Assembly (NCBI RefSeq): GCF_003290025.1
Contig: NZ_QNHG01000002.1
Coordinates: 62,001 to 126,000, forward strand
Origin: Pseudogemmobacter bohemicus
GTDB lineage: Bacteria; Pseudomonadota; Alphaproteobacteria; Rhodobacterales; Rhodobacteraceae
DNA: 64,000 bases
Direction of reading: 5' to 3'
Shown here: positions 9,304-18,049 of the stretch, piece after piece
Layout of the letters: each line of letters starts with the position of its first letter
Numbering within the stretch: the first letter of the stretch is position 1
Position numbers and translations under genes: made by a program
Notes under the pieces: generated by a model
Told to the model about the DNA's origin: nothing
Seen by the model: only the letters and a program-made list of their open reading frames with translations
Database searches by the model: none

Positions 9304-10218
9304 TCAAAAACTCCGGGCCGGTTCCTGTTCAGGAACCGGGCGCTGGTTGATAAGCCCGGCATGGATCATGGCCGCGCGGATCTTTGCCTTCGTCTCATCG
9401 GCGAGGCCGACCAGCGGCAGACGGACCTCTTCGCTGCAACGGCCCAGCAGCGAAAGCGCATATTTCGCGCCGACCAGCCCCGGCTCGATAAAGATCGCTT
9501 CATGCAACGGGAAAAGCCGGTCCTGGTAGTCCAGCGCCGTGGCGTAATCACCGCGCAACGTCGCGGCCTGGAATTCTGCGCAGAGCTTCGGCGCCACATT
9601 GGCGGTCACCGAGATCGCACCCCGGCCGCCATGCGCGTTGAACGCCAGTGCCGTATCGTCATTGCCGGAAAGCTGGATGAAATCCGCGCCGCAGGTCTCG
9701 CGCTGCTGGCTGACCTTGCCGATATTGCCGGTTGCATCCTTCACGCCCACGATGCGCGGCAGTTTCGCCAGTTCGCCCATGGTCGCAGGCGACATATCGA
9801 CCACCGAGCGGCCCGGGATATTGTAGATGATGATCGGTAAAGTGCAGGCCTCGTGCAGCGCCTTGTAATGCGCGATCAGCCCGGCCTGGTTCGGCTTGTT
9901 GTAATAGGGCGTCACCACCAGCGCCGCATCGGCGCCGACGCGCTCGGCATGCCGGATCAGCCGGATGCCCTCGACCGTGTTGTTCGAGCCCGCCCCGGCA
10001 ATCACCGGCACCCGACCGGCGGCGAATTTCACCACCGCCTCGACTACGGCCTCATGCTCTTCATGGCTCAGCGTCGGGCTTTCGCCGGTGGTCCCCACCG
10101 GCACCAGCCCGGTCGAGCCCTCGGCGATCTGCCAGTCGACAAGTTTCCTGAGCGTGCCCATATCCACCGCGCCGTCCTTGAACGGCGTCACCAAAGCGGG
10201 AATCGACCCCTGGATCAT
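9304..10218 (-). CDS. dapA: 4-hydroxy-tetrahydrodipicolinate synthase
   Basis: A 304-residue TIM-barrel lyase that condenses pyruvate with aspartate semialdehyde in lysine and diaminopimelate synthesis. The GTTGESPTL loop carries the catalytic-triad Thr (T44). Tyr132 and Arg137 lie in YNIPGR, and the Schiff-base lysine is in GVKDATGN (K160). All are at positions equivalent to E. coli T44, Y133, R138 and K161. GGAGACGCGTGCC precedes the ATG. It is transcribed divergently from the lytic transglycosylase and is followed closely by the EamA exporter. Confidence 0.95.
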   Translation of the reverse strand: MIQGSIPALVTPFKDGAVDMGTLRKLVDWQIAEGSTGLVPVGTTGESPTLSHEEHEAVVEAVVKFAAGRVPVIAGAGSNNTVEGIRLIRHAERVGADAALVVTPYYNKPNQAGLIAHYKALHEACTLPIIIYNIPGRSVVDMSPATMGELAKLPRIVGVKDATGNIGKVSQQRETCGADFIQLSGNDDTALAFNAHGGRGAISVTANVAPKLCAEFQAATLRGDYATALDYQDRLFPLHEAIFIEPGLVGAKYALSLLGRCSEEVRLPLVGLADETKAKIRAAMIHAGLINQRPVPEQEPARSF

Positions 10219-10375
10219 GGCACGCGTCTCCTCATCTGGGGGCCCTTCGCCCCTGGCTGCAACGGGCTTTCCTTACTCTTGCAAAAGCCCCTTGCCAAGC
10301 GCCGCATGCGGCGATGACACCTTCTGACAGGATCGTGGCTTGTGGCGGTCCGGTCGCTTTGGCAGAGTCGCCGCC

Positions 10376-12292
10376 ATGACCCTTCTCATCCGCCTTGCCC
10401 TTGTCCTGACCCTGATTTTCCCCACCACCTCCCGCGCCGATCAGGTGCAGGAGATGCGCGCCGCGCTGGAGCTTGTGCGCCAGAAAGACTGGGCCGCCGC
10501 GCTGGCTGCAGCCCCTGCCGGTCCGGGCAGGGATTTCGTGCTCTGGAGCCAGCTGCGCGACGGAGAGGGGCGGCTGAGCGATTACGAGGATTTCCTTGCC
10601 CGCCGCAGCGACTGGCCCGGCCTCGCGCTTTTGCGCCAGAAGGGCGAAGAGGCGGTGGCCCGCTCCGAGACGCCCTCGCGGGTGGTGGAATATTTCCGCC
10701 AGTCTCCGCCGCGCACCGGCCCGGGCGCGGTGGCGCTGGTTCGCGCCCATAAGGCGCTTGGCCAGATCGGCATGGCCGAGACCGAGGCGATGCGCGCCTG
10801 GGCTGAACTCTCGCTGACCGCCGATCAGGAGGCCGAGCTGCAGCTTCTGATGCCGGAGGCGGTGGCGATGGTGAATGAGCTGCGCCTTGAAAACCTGCTC
10901 TGGGAGGGGCGCCGGGCAGAGGCTTTGCGCATGTTGCCCCGGGTGCCCGAGGCAAAGCGCAAACTGGCCGAGGCCCGGCTCGCCTTGCGCGCGGGCCAGG
11001 CCGGGGTCGATACCCTGGTCACCGCTGTCCCCGAGGCGCTGAAATCCGATCCGGGTCTGGCTTATGAACGCTTCCTGTGGCGGATGAAGCGTGATCTTTA
11101 CCCCGAGGCGGCCGAGCTGATCCTCTCGGTGGCGCCGGAAAACCTGGGGCGGCCCGAGGAATGGGCCCAGAGGCGCGCGCTGCTGGCGCGCTGGCTGATG
11201 CGGCAGGGGCGTGCGCAGGATGCTTATCGCGTTGCGGCGCGGCATGGGATGACATCGGGCAGCGCTTATGCCGATCTGGAATTTCTGGCGGGGTTTATCG
11301 CGCTCAGGCAGCTGAATGATCCCGACACTGCGCTGAAGCATTTCGCGCATCTGCGGGCCGGTGTTTCCACCGCGATCTCGGTGGCGCGGGCCGATTACTG
11401 GCAGGGCCGCGCCGATGAGGCGGCCGGGCGCGGCGACAGCGCGAAGGCGTATTTCCAGCGCGCGGCGCAGCATCAGACCGCCTATTACGGGCTGCTGTCG
11501 GCGGAGAAGCTGGGCCTCTCGCTGGACCCGGCGCTTCTGAACAACAGCCCGGCTGCCGGCTGGCAGCAATCCTCCTTTGCCGGATCTTCGGTTCTGGCGA
11601 TGGGGCGGCTTTTGCTGGCTGCGGACAACCGGGTCGAGGGCAAGCGGTTCCTGTTGCACCTCGCCGAGGGGCAGGATGTCCAGGGCGTGGCGCAGCTGGC
11701 GGATATGGCGCTGGAGATGGGGCAGCCGCATATCGCGCTGGTGCTGGCAAAACAGGCGGCAGAACGCGGTGCGATCCTGCCGCGGACCTATTACCCGGTC
11801 CCCGATCTGGTTCCGGACGGATTGCATGTCAGCCGGGCGCTGGCGCTGGCGATTGCGCGCCGTGAAAGCGAATTCGAGCCGATGGCGCGCTCGGGCGCCA
11901 ATGCGCGCGGGCTGATGCAGGTGCTGCCCGAGACCGCCGAGCGGATGGCGAAGGGGCTTGGCCTCGAATACGCGCTTTCAAAGCTTTATGAGCCGTCGTT
12001 CAACACCCAGGTGGGATCGGCCTATCTGGCGAAGATGGTCGAGGAATTCGGGCCGTCGATTGCGCTGATCGCCTCGGGCTATAATGCCGGGCCGGGGCGC
12101 CCCCGGCGCTGGATCGGCGAGCTGGGCGATCCGCGCCTGCCCGGGGTGGATGTGGTCGACTGGGTCGAGATGATCCCGATCGGCGAGACGCGGACCTATG
12201 TGATGCGGGTGGTCGAGGGCGTGGTGATCTACCGCGCCAAGCTGCGTGGCTCGGTCGGGCCGGTCAGGGTGACGGAAGAGCTGAAAGGGTAA
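10376..12292 (+). CDS. slt: Soluble lytic murein transglycosylase (Slt70-like)
   Basis: A 638-residue periplasmic enzyme. It begins MTLLIRLALVLTLIFPTTSRA, a Sec signal peptide cut after SRA. A long alpha-superhelical U/L-type region (about 30-470) precedes the SLT catalytic domain at about 480-620. Catalytic Glu is in the RRESEFEP motif, followed by GLMQVLPETA and IASGYNAGPG, the standard family-1 lytic transglycosylase signatures. It cleaves the MurNAc-GlcNAc bond with 1,6-anhydro product formation. The in-frame TTG at 10340 was not used because the ATG gives a clean signal peptide. Confidence 0.93.
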   Translation: MTLLIRLALVLTLIFPTTSRADQVQEMRAALELVRQKDWAAALAAAPAGPGRDFVLWSQLRDGEGRLSDYEDFLARRSDWPGLALLRQKGEEAVARSETPSRVVEYFRQSPPRTGPGAVALVRAHKALGQIGMAETEAMRAWAELSLTADQEAELQLLMPEAVAMVNELRLENLLWEGRRAEALRMLPRVPEAKRKLAEARLALRAGQAGVDTLVTAVPEALKSDPGLAYERFLWRMKRDLYPEAAELILSVAPENLGRPEEWAQRRALLARWLMRQGRAQDAYRVAARHGMTSGSAYADLEFLAGFIALRQLNDPDTALKHFAHLRAGVSTAISVARADYWQGRADEAAGRGDSAKAYFQRAAQHQTAYYGLLSAEKLGLSLDPALLNNSPAAGWQQSSFAGSSVLAMGRLLLAADNRVEGKRFLLHLAEGQDVQGVAQLADMALEMGQPHIALVLAKQAAERGAILPRTYYPVPDLVPDGLHVSRALALAIARRESEFEPMARSGANARGLMQVLPETAERMAKGLGLEYALSKLYEPSFNTQVGSAYLAKMVEEFGPSIALIASGYNAGPGRPRRWIGELGDPRLPGVDVVDWVEMIPIGETRTYVMRVVEGVVIYRAKLRGSVGPVRVTEELKG

Positions 12293-12319
12293 GCGACGCG
12301 CCTTGTGTTGGCGGCGGAT

Positions 12320-12351
12320 GCCTCCGGCGGGAGTATTTTCATCAAGAGGAA
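12320..12351 (+). repeat. Dispersed repeat copy
   Basis: GCCTCCGGCGGGAGTATTTT then CATCAAGAGGAA, immediately after the slt stop. It differs from the copy at 39426 by one base (CATCAAG versus CGTCAAG). Confidence 0.8.
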
Positions 12352-12358
12352 ATACGGA

Positions 12359-12751
12359 TCACCCGGCCTTGCGGCTGCGGGTAATATGGCTGGGGATCGT
12401 GATGGCGATCAGCCCGCCGATGACGGTGAGATGGTTCTCGCTTGCCGGTTTTTCCTGGATCGCGACGGCGCCGGCCATAGTCCACCAGGCATGCAGCATC
12501 GGGATGGTTTCCAGCGTGAAGACCACCAGCATCCCGGCACCATACCAGGCGAAGCGTCCATGGATCACCAGCGCCGCGATGGTCAGCGCGGCGCTGGTGG
12601 TGAAGCCCTCGGCCTGCATGGTGGCGCTGGCGCCCTGAAAGTCGGACAGGAAGCCAGGCCCCGCATATCAATACATGAAGGTTCCGGGGATCCGGGCAAG
12701 GATCCAGCTTGCGGGATTTTCGGGGATAGGATTGGCGATCCGGCGTTCCAT
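12359..12751 (-). pseudogene. DoxX-like small membrane protein interrupted by an in-frame TGA
   Basis: From an ATG at 12751 (AAAGAGAGCC upstream), the frame reads MERRIANPIPENPASW then PGTFMY, meets TGA at 12668-12670, and continues YAGPGFLSDFQG through hydrophobic segments with FTLETIPMLHAWW and VIGGLIAITI to a stop at 12359. Read through the stop it would be about 130 residues with four membrane helices; the pattern 'FT...FH.WW...' then '.IGGL' resembles DoxX-family proteins. A TGG-to-TGA change at a Trp position would explain the break. The family call is tentative. It is convergent with slt and sits just upstream of, and divergent from, cobF. Confidence 0.45.
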
Positions 12752-12865
12752 GGCTCTCTTTGTAAACGGGAAACTGGTGTATCGGGCAATGCCCTTGCCG
12801 CAGAAAGGGTTCCCTTCCACCCTGCAAACTGGTTTCTGGGCCGAAAGGCAGCAGGAGGCGCGGCG

Positions 12866-13627
12866 ATGGAGCTTGTTCTGATCGGCATTGGCACCGGCAA
12901 TCCGGATCATCTGACTCTGCAGGCGGTCAAGGCGCTGAATGCGGTCGATCTGATCCTGATCCCGGAAAAGGGAGAGGAGAAGGCCGATCTGGCCGGGCTC
13001 CGCCGGGCGATCTGTGCCGATGTGCTTACCAATCCGGCGGTGAAGATCGTGGGGTTTGAGATGCCGGTGCGAGATCCGGCGAACCCCGGCTATCTGTCGC
13101 GGGTCAATGACTGGCATGATGAGATCGCCGGGGCCTGGGAGGCGGCGATTGCGGCGTATCCCGGGACACGGCGGGTGGCCTTGCTGGTCTGGGGTGACCC
13201 CTCGCTTTACGACAGCACACTCAGGATCGCGGCGCGGCTCTCCGGGGATCTCTGCGGAATTGAGGTCAGCGTGGTGCCGGGGATCATGTCGCCCCAGGTG
13301 CTGGCGGCGGCGCATCGCATTCCGCTGAACGGGCTTGGGGCGCCGTTTCTGGTGACCACGGGGCGGCGGCTGCGGGAAGAGGGCTGGCCCCCGGGTGTCG
13401 ACCGGGTGGTGGTGATGCTGGATGGCGGCTGCGCCTTTCAGGACCTGCCGCCCGAGGGGGTCACGATCTGGTGGGGCGCCTTTGTCGGCATGGCGAATGA
13501 GATCACCGAATCCGGACCTCTGGCCGAGGCCGGGCCGCGTATCCTGGCCCGCCGCGAGGCGGCGCGGGCGGAACATGGCTGGCTGATGGATATCTATATT
13601 ATGGAACGCAAGACCCCGGCGGAGTGA
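12866..13627 (+). CDS. cobF: Precorrin-6A synthase (deacetylating)
   Basis: A 253-residue SAM-dependent methyltransferase of the tetrapyrrole methylase fold, acting at C1 of precorrin-5 with release of acetate in the aerobic cobalamin pathway. The start MELVLIGIGTGNPDHLT carries the family's N-terminal GIGTGNP loop and has AGGAGG 8 nt upstream. Further motifs are LVWGDPSLYDS, EVSVVPGIMSPQVLAAAHRIPLN and a C-terminal WGAFVGM. It is monocistronic: a terminator overlaps its stop, and cbtA converges from the other side. The rest of the pathway lies further right. Confidence 0.94.
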   Translation: MELVLIGIGTGNPDHLTLQAVKALNAVDLILIPEKGEEKADLAGLRRAICADVLTNPAVKIVGFEMPVRDPANPGYLSRVNDWHDEIAGAWEAAIAAYPGTRRVALLVWGDPSLYDSTLRIAARLSGDLCGIEVSVVPGIMSPQVLAAAHRIPLNGLGAPFLVTTGRRLREEGWPPGVDRVVVMLDGGCAFQDLPPEGVTIWWGAFVGMANEITESGPLAEAGPRILARREAARAEHGWLMDIYIMERKTPAE

Positions 13628-13642
13628 ACCGCCGGGGCTTTG
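13612..13642. terminator. Terminator between convergent cobF and cbtA
   Basis: CCCCGGCGG (13614-13622) and CCGCCGGGG (13629-13637) form a stem containing the cobF stop codon in its loop. CTTTGGTT follows on the plus strand. The stem can serve both convergent genes. Confidence 0.7.
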
Positions 13643-13662
13643 GTTGTCCGGGTCTTCGGGGG

Positions 13663-14427
13663 TTATGCTTCGCGGCTGCGGCTCCAGAGCCAGGCGGCAA
13701 AGAGGCCGAGGATGGTCCAGGAGACGAGGCCCACGCCGATCGCACGGCCCGCAAATTGCGCGGCAAGTTCAGGCGGCGTCGGACCGGCATAAGCACTCGG
13801 TTGCGGCGCCCCTATGAGGTGGGGAGCGGCCACCAGCGCGATTGCAGCCGCGAATGCGACCCAATTCCTTCCGAAAGCAATCAGCCAGAAGCCAATGGTG
13901 CTGGCGACCACCGTTGCCACCCACCAGACAGCGCGGGTGGTGGTGTCAGCCGCTGCCATACCCGGCATCCCTGGCGCGAGACCAAAGGCCGGAGCCATCT
14001 GCACCGCTGCGAAACCCGCGATACCCCAGATCAGGCCCTGACGCGCCGTGATCTTTTGGCCGTTATTCTCTGCAAATGCCATGGCGGCGACCAGCATCAA
14101 CCCATAACCCGCATAGACCATGATCGTGAACAGGATCGACAGCCCGTCACGCGGCGCGTCAAAGCCGATACCGGGAGCCCCGGCCGCGCTGCCGTTATCC
14201 TGCGGGACGGGGGCGGCATGGCCCTGATCCGCAGGTGCCGTGGCATCCGGGTCAGCCTCGGCCCCGTGATCAGGCCCGGACGGGGCAACGAAATGCGTTC
14301 GCTCTCCACCCTCATAAAGTTCGGCATGAAGCAGCACGGGCTGCACGAAAACAAGCTGCAACAGGGCGGCAATCAGCCCCACAGCAGCGCCAGCGATCAA
14401 CGCGCTGGTCAACAGTCTTTGCAGCAT
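13663..14427 (-). CDS. cbtA: Cobalt transport protein CbtA
   Basis: A 254-residue membrane protein starting MLQRLLTSALIAGAAVG. It has five or so hydrophobic helices, a His/Asp-rich loop after the first helix (about 42-75, with HAELYEGGERTHF and several His/Asp pairs), and conserved NNGQKITARQGLIWGIAGF and QMAPAFGLAPGMPG segments typical of CbtA. CbtAB are predicted cobalt transporters of alphaproteobacteria found under B12 riboswitches. The ATG at 14427 is one base after the cbtB stop (TGACATG), so the two are translationally coupled. The whole unit is led by a cobalamin riboswitch. Confidence 0.92.
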   Translation of the reverse strand: MLQRLLTSALIAGAAVGLIAALLQLVFVQPVLLHAELYEGGERTHFVAPSGPDHGAEADPDATAPADQGHAAPVPQDNGSAAGAPGIGFDAPRDGLSILFTIMVYAGYGLMLVAAMAFAENNGQKITARQGLIWGIAGFAAVQMAPAFGLAPGMPGMAAADTTTRAVWWVATVVASTIGFWLIAFGRNWVAFAAAIALVAAPHLIGAPQPSAYAGPTPPELAAQFAGRAIGVGLVSWTILGLFAAWLWSRSREA

Positions 14428-14428
14428 G

Positions 14429-14599
14429 TCAGTGGCAGGGGAATCCGACCGCGTGACGCACATCATGGGCGGCGTCATGCAGGGTTTCCGACTGGGCAAG
14501 ACCGGCGACGAAGATCAGCGCAGCGCCCAAAAGCGCCACGACGATGATATTCGCCAGCTTGACATCAGCCTTCTCCCCAGAGCGGGCAATGGTGGACAT
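14429..14599 (-). CDS. cbtB: Cobalt transport protein CbtB
   Basis: A 56-residue single-helix membrane protein, MSTIARSGEKADVKL followed by a hydrophobic span and a C-terminal HDAAHDVRHAVGFPCH. The ending with several His residues and a terminal Cys-His is diagnostic for CbtB and probably binds metal. It is the first gene behind the cobalamin riboswitch, 53 nt downstream of it, and is followed by cbtA after one base. A metal-capture or gating role beside CbtA is inferred from family context, not shown by sequence. Confidence 0.93.
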   Translation of the reverse strand: MSTIARSGEKADVKLANIIVVALLGAALIFVAGLAQSETLHDAAHDVRHAVGFPCH

Positions 14600-14651
14600 A
14601 TGAATAACTCCTTGCCGTCATCCCCGACGGCGGTTCCATCAACGCGAAGGT

Positions 14652-14812
14652 CGGTCTCCTGACTTGCAGGTCATTGCCTCTGCCCTCCTTCCCATGGATC
14701 GCTCCACAGTGGTTAACGGGGTTGGCTCGCTGCGCACAGTCGCGGGGGCGGTCGGGTCGGGGATTGCGCACCCCGCCCTGTTCCCATGCCGGTTGCCCGA
14801 CACCTTCACGAC
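14652..14812 (-). ncRNA. Cobalamin riboswitch upstream of cbtB-cbtA
   Basis: Read on the minus strand, the region shows the conserved pieces of the B12 riboswitch in order: GGTGTCGGGCAACC, GGGAACAGG, GCAATCCCCGAC, GCCCCCGCGACTGTG, the B12-box region with CCACTG and GGGAAGG, and finally GCAAGTCAGGAGACC. It ends about 50 nt before the cbtB start. Binding of adenosylcobalamin or a related corrinoid would be expected to shut off expression of the cobalt transporter. Confidence 0.92.
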
Positions 14813-14854
14813 AATGAGAGTGACAGGCCCGTGACGCCTGGTCAAGATGGCCGG

Positions 14855-15574
14855 TCAGGAAGCCAGCGCGCCGTAAAGGATGAGCGTCGGTGCCGGATCG
14901 GGGGCGGCGCCTTCCAGATGCGCGGCGAGGCCCTGAACCGTGTCACGGCGGAAGGATTGTGCCGGCGTAGAGACGCCTTGCGCCATCAGCGCGGGTGTCC
15001 CGGGCGGCAATCCGGCGGCGATCAGCTTTGCCGCCAGCTGCGGGAAGGTTGCCCGCGCCATAAAGACCGAGGTGATGGCCTGCGGGTCTGCCAGCGCCGC
15101 CCAGTTCAGGCTTTCGGGCAGGGCACCTGTCACATCATGGCCGGTCACGAATTGCACACGCCGCGCATTCACCCGCCGCGTCAGCGGGATCCCTGCCGCC
15201 GCAGCAGCGGCCGAGGGCGCGGTGACGCCGGGCACGATCTCATAGCCGATACCCGCCTCGCGCAGCGCGGTGATCTCCTCCTCAAGCCTGCCGAACATGC
15301 CGGAATCGCCGGATTTCAGCCGCACGACCTTCAGCCCGGATCGCGCGTGATCCACCAGCAGCCGGCTGACATGATCCTGTCTGGGCGAGGCCCGCCCGGC
15401 GCGTTTCCCCACCGAAATCAGATCGGCATCGGGCGGTGCCAGATCAAGGATCGGCCCGGCGGAGAGGTCATCATAAAGCACCACCTCGGCCTCTTGCAGC
15501 CGTTTGACGGCGCGGACGGTCAGCAGATCGGGATCGCCGGGGCCGGAAGAGACGAAGCTGACGAAATCGCTCAT
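14855..15574 (-). CDS. cobA: Uroporphyrinogen-III C-methyltransferase
   Basis: A 239-residue SUMT that methylates uroporphyrinogen III at C2 and C7 to give precorrin-2, the branch point toward cobalamin and siroheme. Motifs: VSSGPGDPDLLTVRA at the N-terminus (SAM loop), VVRLKSGDSGMFGR, EIVPGVTAPSAAAAAAGIPLT and MARATFPQLAA. It lacks the CysG oxidase/ferrochelatase part, as expected for stand-alone CobA. It is the last gene of cobL-E-M-B-A, overlapping cobB by 4 nt (ATGA), so it is translationally coupled. Confidence 0.95.
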   Translation of the reverse strand: MSDFVSFVSSGPGDPDLLTVRAVKRLQEAEVVLYDDLSAGPILDLAPPDADLISVGKRAGRASPRQDHVSRLLVDHARSGLKVVRLKSGDSGMFGRLEEEITALREAGIGYEIVPGVTAPSAAAAAAGIPLTRRVNARRVQFVTGHDVTGALPESLNWAALADPQAITSVFMARATFPQLAAKLIAAGLPPGTPALMAQGVSTPAQSFRRDTVQGLAAHLEGAAPDPAPTLILYGALAS

Positions 15575-16878
15575 GTGGCTGCTCCGATCAGATGGAAGAA
15601 GGTGCCGGTGACCTGGCCTTTGCGCGATCCGGTCTCGGGAACCGGCGCGCCTTCGGCATCCCCGACGCGGGCCAGGGCAGCATCGGGCTGGGCGAGGATG
15701 GTGGAATAGTGGAACTCATGGCCGCGCAGACGCGCGCCGGCCTGGTGGCCCGGGATCGGCGCGGCAAGCTCGGCCAGCCGGTAGCCCAGATGCATCCTGC
15801 GCTTCTCGTAGGAGGTCACGAGGCCCAGCAGCCCTGCCATCTGATGCCTTGTGCCTGCGGCATCGACCAGCGCCTCACCCAGCACCATATAACCGCCGCA
15901 TTCGCCATGGACGGGCTTTGTCGCCGCGAAATCGCGCAGTCCGGACAGGAAGCGGCTGGCCGATGCCAGCCTGCCCGCATGCAGTTCGGGATAGCCGCCG
16001 GGCAGCCAGCAGAGATCGGCCCCGGGGGGCGGCTGATCGGCCAGCGGCGAGAACGGGAGCACCTCGGCCCCGGCCTTGTGCCAGGCGTCCAGCAAATGCG
16101 GATAGGTGAAGGAAAACGCCTCGTCCCGGGCGAGTGCGATGCGCTGGCCGGGTGGTTTCGGGGCCTTGCCGGGGTTCAGGACCATCCCGCCCGCCGCCGC
16201 CGCCTTCAGCGCGTCAAGATCGGTATGGGCGCGCAAAAAGCCGGCATAGTCACTGATGGCGCGTTCCAGATCGGGGTGTTCAACGGCCTGGACAAGGCCC
16301 AGATGCCGCTCGGGCAGGGTCAGGTCGCCACGCCGGGGCAGCGCGCCGAAAACCGGCAGGCCAACCGCCTCCATGCCCAGCCGGCAGAGCCGCTCATGCC
16401 GGGGCGAGGCGACGCGATTCAGGATCACCCCCGCGACCCTCACATCCTTGCGGTAAGCCGCCATCCCCGCAGCCATGGCCGCCACCGTCTGCGCAGCACC
16501 CGAGACATCCAGCACAATGATCACCGGCCAGCCGGTCAGCGCCGCGATATCGGCGCTGGCGCCGGTGCCGGTCTCGCCCCTGAACGCCACGCCATCGAAC
16601 AGCCCCATCGAGCCCTCGGCCAGCGCCATCCCGCCCCCCCGCGCCAGCTGCGCGGCCATGAGATCCGGCGCCATCGCCCAGCTGTCGAGGTTGAACGACG
16701 CCCTCCCCGAGGCCGCCAGGTGAAAGGCCGGGTCGATATAGTCAGGCCCGCATTTATAGGGCTGCACCGCGATGCCATCATCGCGCAAGGCCCTGAGCAG
16801 CCCCAGCATCACCGTCGTCTTGCCCGCGCCCGAACGCGGGGCGGAAATGATCAGGCCTGGTGTTTTATAACCCGTCAC
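15571..16878 (-). CDS. cobB: Cobyrinate a,c-diamide synthase
   Basis: A 435-residue glutamine- and ATP-dependent amidase that in the aerobic pathway acts on hydrogenobyrinate. An N-terminal deThiobiotin-synthetase-like ATPase starts with the P-loop [12 protein letters not shown]. The C-terminal class I glutamine amidotransferase domain contains [13 protein letters not shown] and the nucleophile Cys in [13 protein letters not shown], and a late His in GHEFHYS. The start is GTG at 16878, forming a 4-nt GTGA overlap with the cobM stop. cobA is likewise coupled downstream. Confidence 0.95.
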   Translation of the reverse strand: MTGYKTPGLIISAPRSGAGKTTVMLGLLRALRDDGIAVQPYKCGPDYIDPAFHLAASGRASFNLDSWAMAPDLMAAQLARGGGMALAEGSMGLFDGVAFRGETGTGASADIAALTGWPVIIVLDVSGAAQTVAAMAAGMAAYRKDVRVAGVILNRVASPRHERLCRLGMEAVGLPVFGALPRRGDLTLPERHLGLVQAVEHPDLERAISDYAGFLRAHTDLDALKAAAAGGMVLNPGKAPKPPGQRIALARDEAFSFTYPHLLDAWHKAGAEVLPFSPLADQPPPGADLCWLPGGYPELHAGRLASASRFLSGLRDFAATKPVHGECGGYMVLGEALVDAAGTRHQMAGLLGLVTSYEKRRMHLGYRLAELAAPIPGHQAGARLRGHEFHYSTILAQPDAALARVGDAEGAPVPETGSRKGQVTGTFFHLIGAAT

Positions 16879-17648
16879 GATTTCACCGCATCAGCCCGGC
16901 CCGCGCGGAAACGGCGGTCATAATCGGTGGAATAGAGACTGGATTCGATGAACCCCTCCTGCCCCAGAGACGGGCCGACCAGGATCAGCGCAGTGCGCTC
17001 CATTGTGTCGCCGACCAGCCCGGCGATGGTCGCCAGCGTGCCGCGCAGCACCCGCTCATCGGGCCATGAGGCACGCCAGACCACCGCCACCGGACAATCA
17101 GCGCCGTAATACGGGATAAGCTCCGCCGCCGTCTCCTCCAGCCGGTGGATCGAGAGGTGGATGGCCAGCGTCGCGCCGGTCGCCGCGAAAGCGGCCAGCG
17201 TCTCACGCTCTGGCATCGCCGAGGCACGGCCCGGGGTGCGGGTCAGGACAAGGCTCTGCGCAAGGCCCGGCAGCGTCAGCTCCATCCCGAGGGTCGCGGC
17301 GGCGGCGGCGAAAGAGGGCACGCCGGGCGTCACGTCAAAGGGGATCCCTTCGGCCTTCAGCCGGCGGATCTGCTCGCCCATCGCCGACCAGACCGAAAGA
17401 TCGCCGGAATGCAGCCGTGCCACATCAAGCCCGGCCTGATATGCGGTGCGGATCTCGGCGATGATCGCATCCAGATCCAGTGGCGCGGTGTTGATGATTT
17501 TCGCGCCGGGCGGGCAATGGGCCAGCACTGCCTCGGGGATCAGCGAGCCGGCGTAAAGACAGACCGGCGAGGCCGCGATCAGATCCCGCCCGCGCAGCGT
17601 CAGAAGATCGGGCGCACCGGGGCCGGCGCCGATGAAATGGACGGTCAT
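16875..17648 (-). CDS. cobM: Precorrin-4 C11-methyltransferase
   Basis: A 257-residue tetrapyrrole methylase. It shows [18 protein letters not shown] (SAM-binding N-terminal loop), [16 protein letters not shown], the [15 protein letters not shown] motif, and [21 protein letters not shown], all standard for CobM/CbiF. The enzyme methylates C11 of precorrin-4 to precorrin-5, the substrate of CobF. The ATG overlaps the cobE stop by 4 nt (ATGA), and its own stop overlaps cobB in the same way. Confidence 0.95.
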   Translation of the reverse strand: MTVHFIGAGPGAPDLLTLRGRDLIAASPVCLYAGSLIPEAVLAHCPPGAKIINTAPLDLDAIIAEIRTAYQAGLDVARLHSGDLSVWSAMGEQIRRLKAEGIPFDVTPGVPSFAAAAATLGMELTLPGLAQSLVLTRTPGRASAMPERETLAAFAATGATLAIHLSIHRLEETAAELIPYYGADCPVAVVWRASWPDERVLRGTLATIAGLVGDTMERTALILVGPSLGQEGFIESSLYSTDYDRRFRAGRADAVKS

Positions 17649-18049
17649 GGCGCGGCTCCTTGCGACAGGTCTTCTGGGGGGGACGGGTCTTTTTGGGCGA
17701 TGGCAGCGGTGGCCCTGCCATCGGCGGAAATCTCACGCGGTGCGGCGAGCGAGGCGCCCGGGCCAAGCGCTGCGAGGGCGCAGGCCTCGGAAACCGAGCC
17801 CGTGCCATGCGCCGCGCGCGAGGCGGCGCTGTCGGTCAGGGTGGCGGGCGCGGCCAGCGCGGCGGCGGAAACCGGGTGCAGCTGATAGCCCAGCCGCGAC
17901 AGCTGCATCGCCGCATGGTGGCGCGCCTTGACCGCCGGCAGCGCGATATGGCGCAGGTCGCCCGCTCCGGCCCGTTCAAGCGCATCAAGGATCGATTCGA
18001 CCTGGGCGGTCTCGCGAAAGCCGATACCGGCAATGCGGGAGGGCATCAT
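17645..18049 (-). CDS. cobE: CobE (CbiG C-terminal-domain protein)
   Basis: A 134-residue protein matching the C-terminal domain of Cbi[20 protein letters not shown] at the start, a central [10 protein letters not shown], and [17 protein letters not shown] near residue 100. CobE is required for aerobic cobalamin synthesis, but its exact chemistry is not settled; CbiG opens the lactone ring in the anaerobic route. Of several candidate Met codons, ATG 18049 is chosen because it makes an ATGA overlap with the cobL stop, the arrangement used throughout this operon. Confidence 0.85.
   Translation of the reverse strand: MMPSRIAGIGFRETAQVESILDALERAGAGDLRHIALPAVKARHHAAMQLSRLGYQLHPVSAAALAAPATLTDSAASRAAHGTGSVSEACALAALGPGASLAAPREISADGRATAAIAQKDPSPPEDLSQGAAP

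Noticed and set aside
12342-12827. Possible recoding of TGA as Trp in this organism
   Set aside because: The two TGA interruptions lie in decayed or mobile genes, while many intact genes (mlaC, dapA, cobA, norE and others) end at TGA.
14786-15709. Plus-strand frame overlapping the riboswitch and cobA
   Set aside because: No ribosome-binding site or motif; the riboswitch and cobA on the minus strand explain the region.
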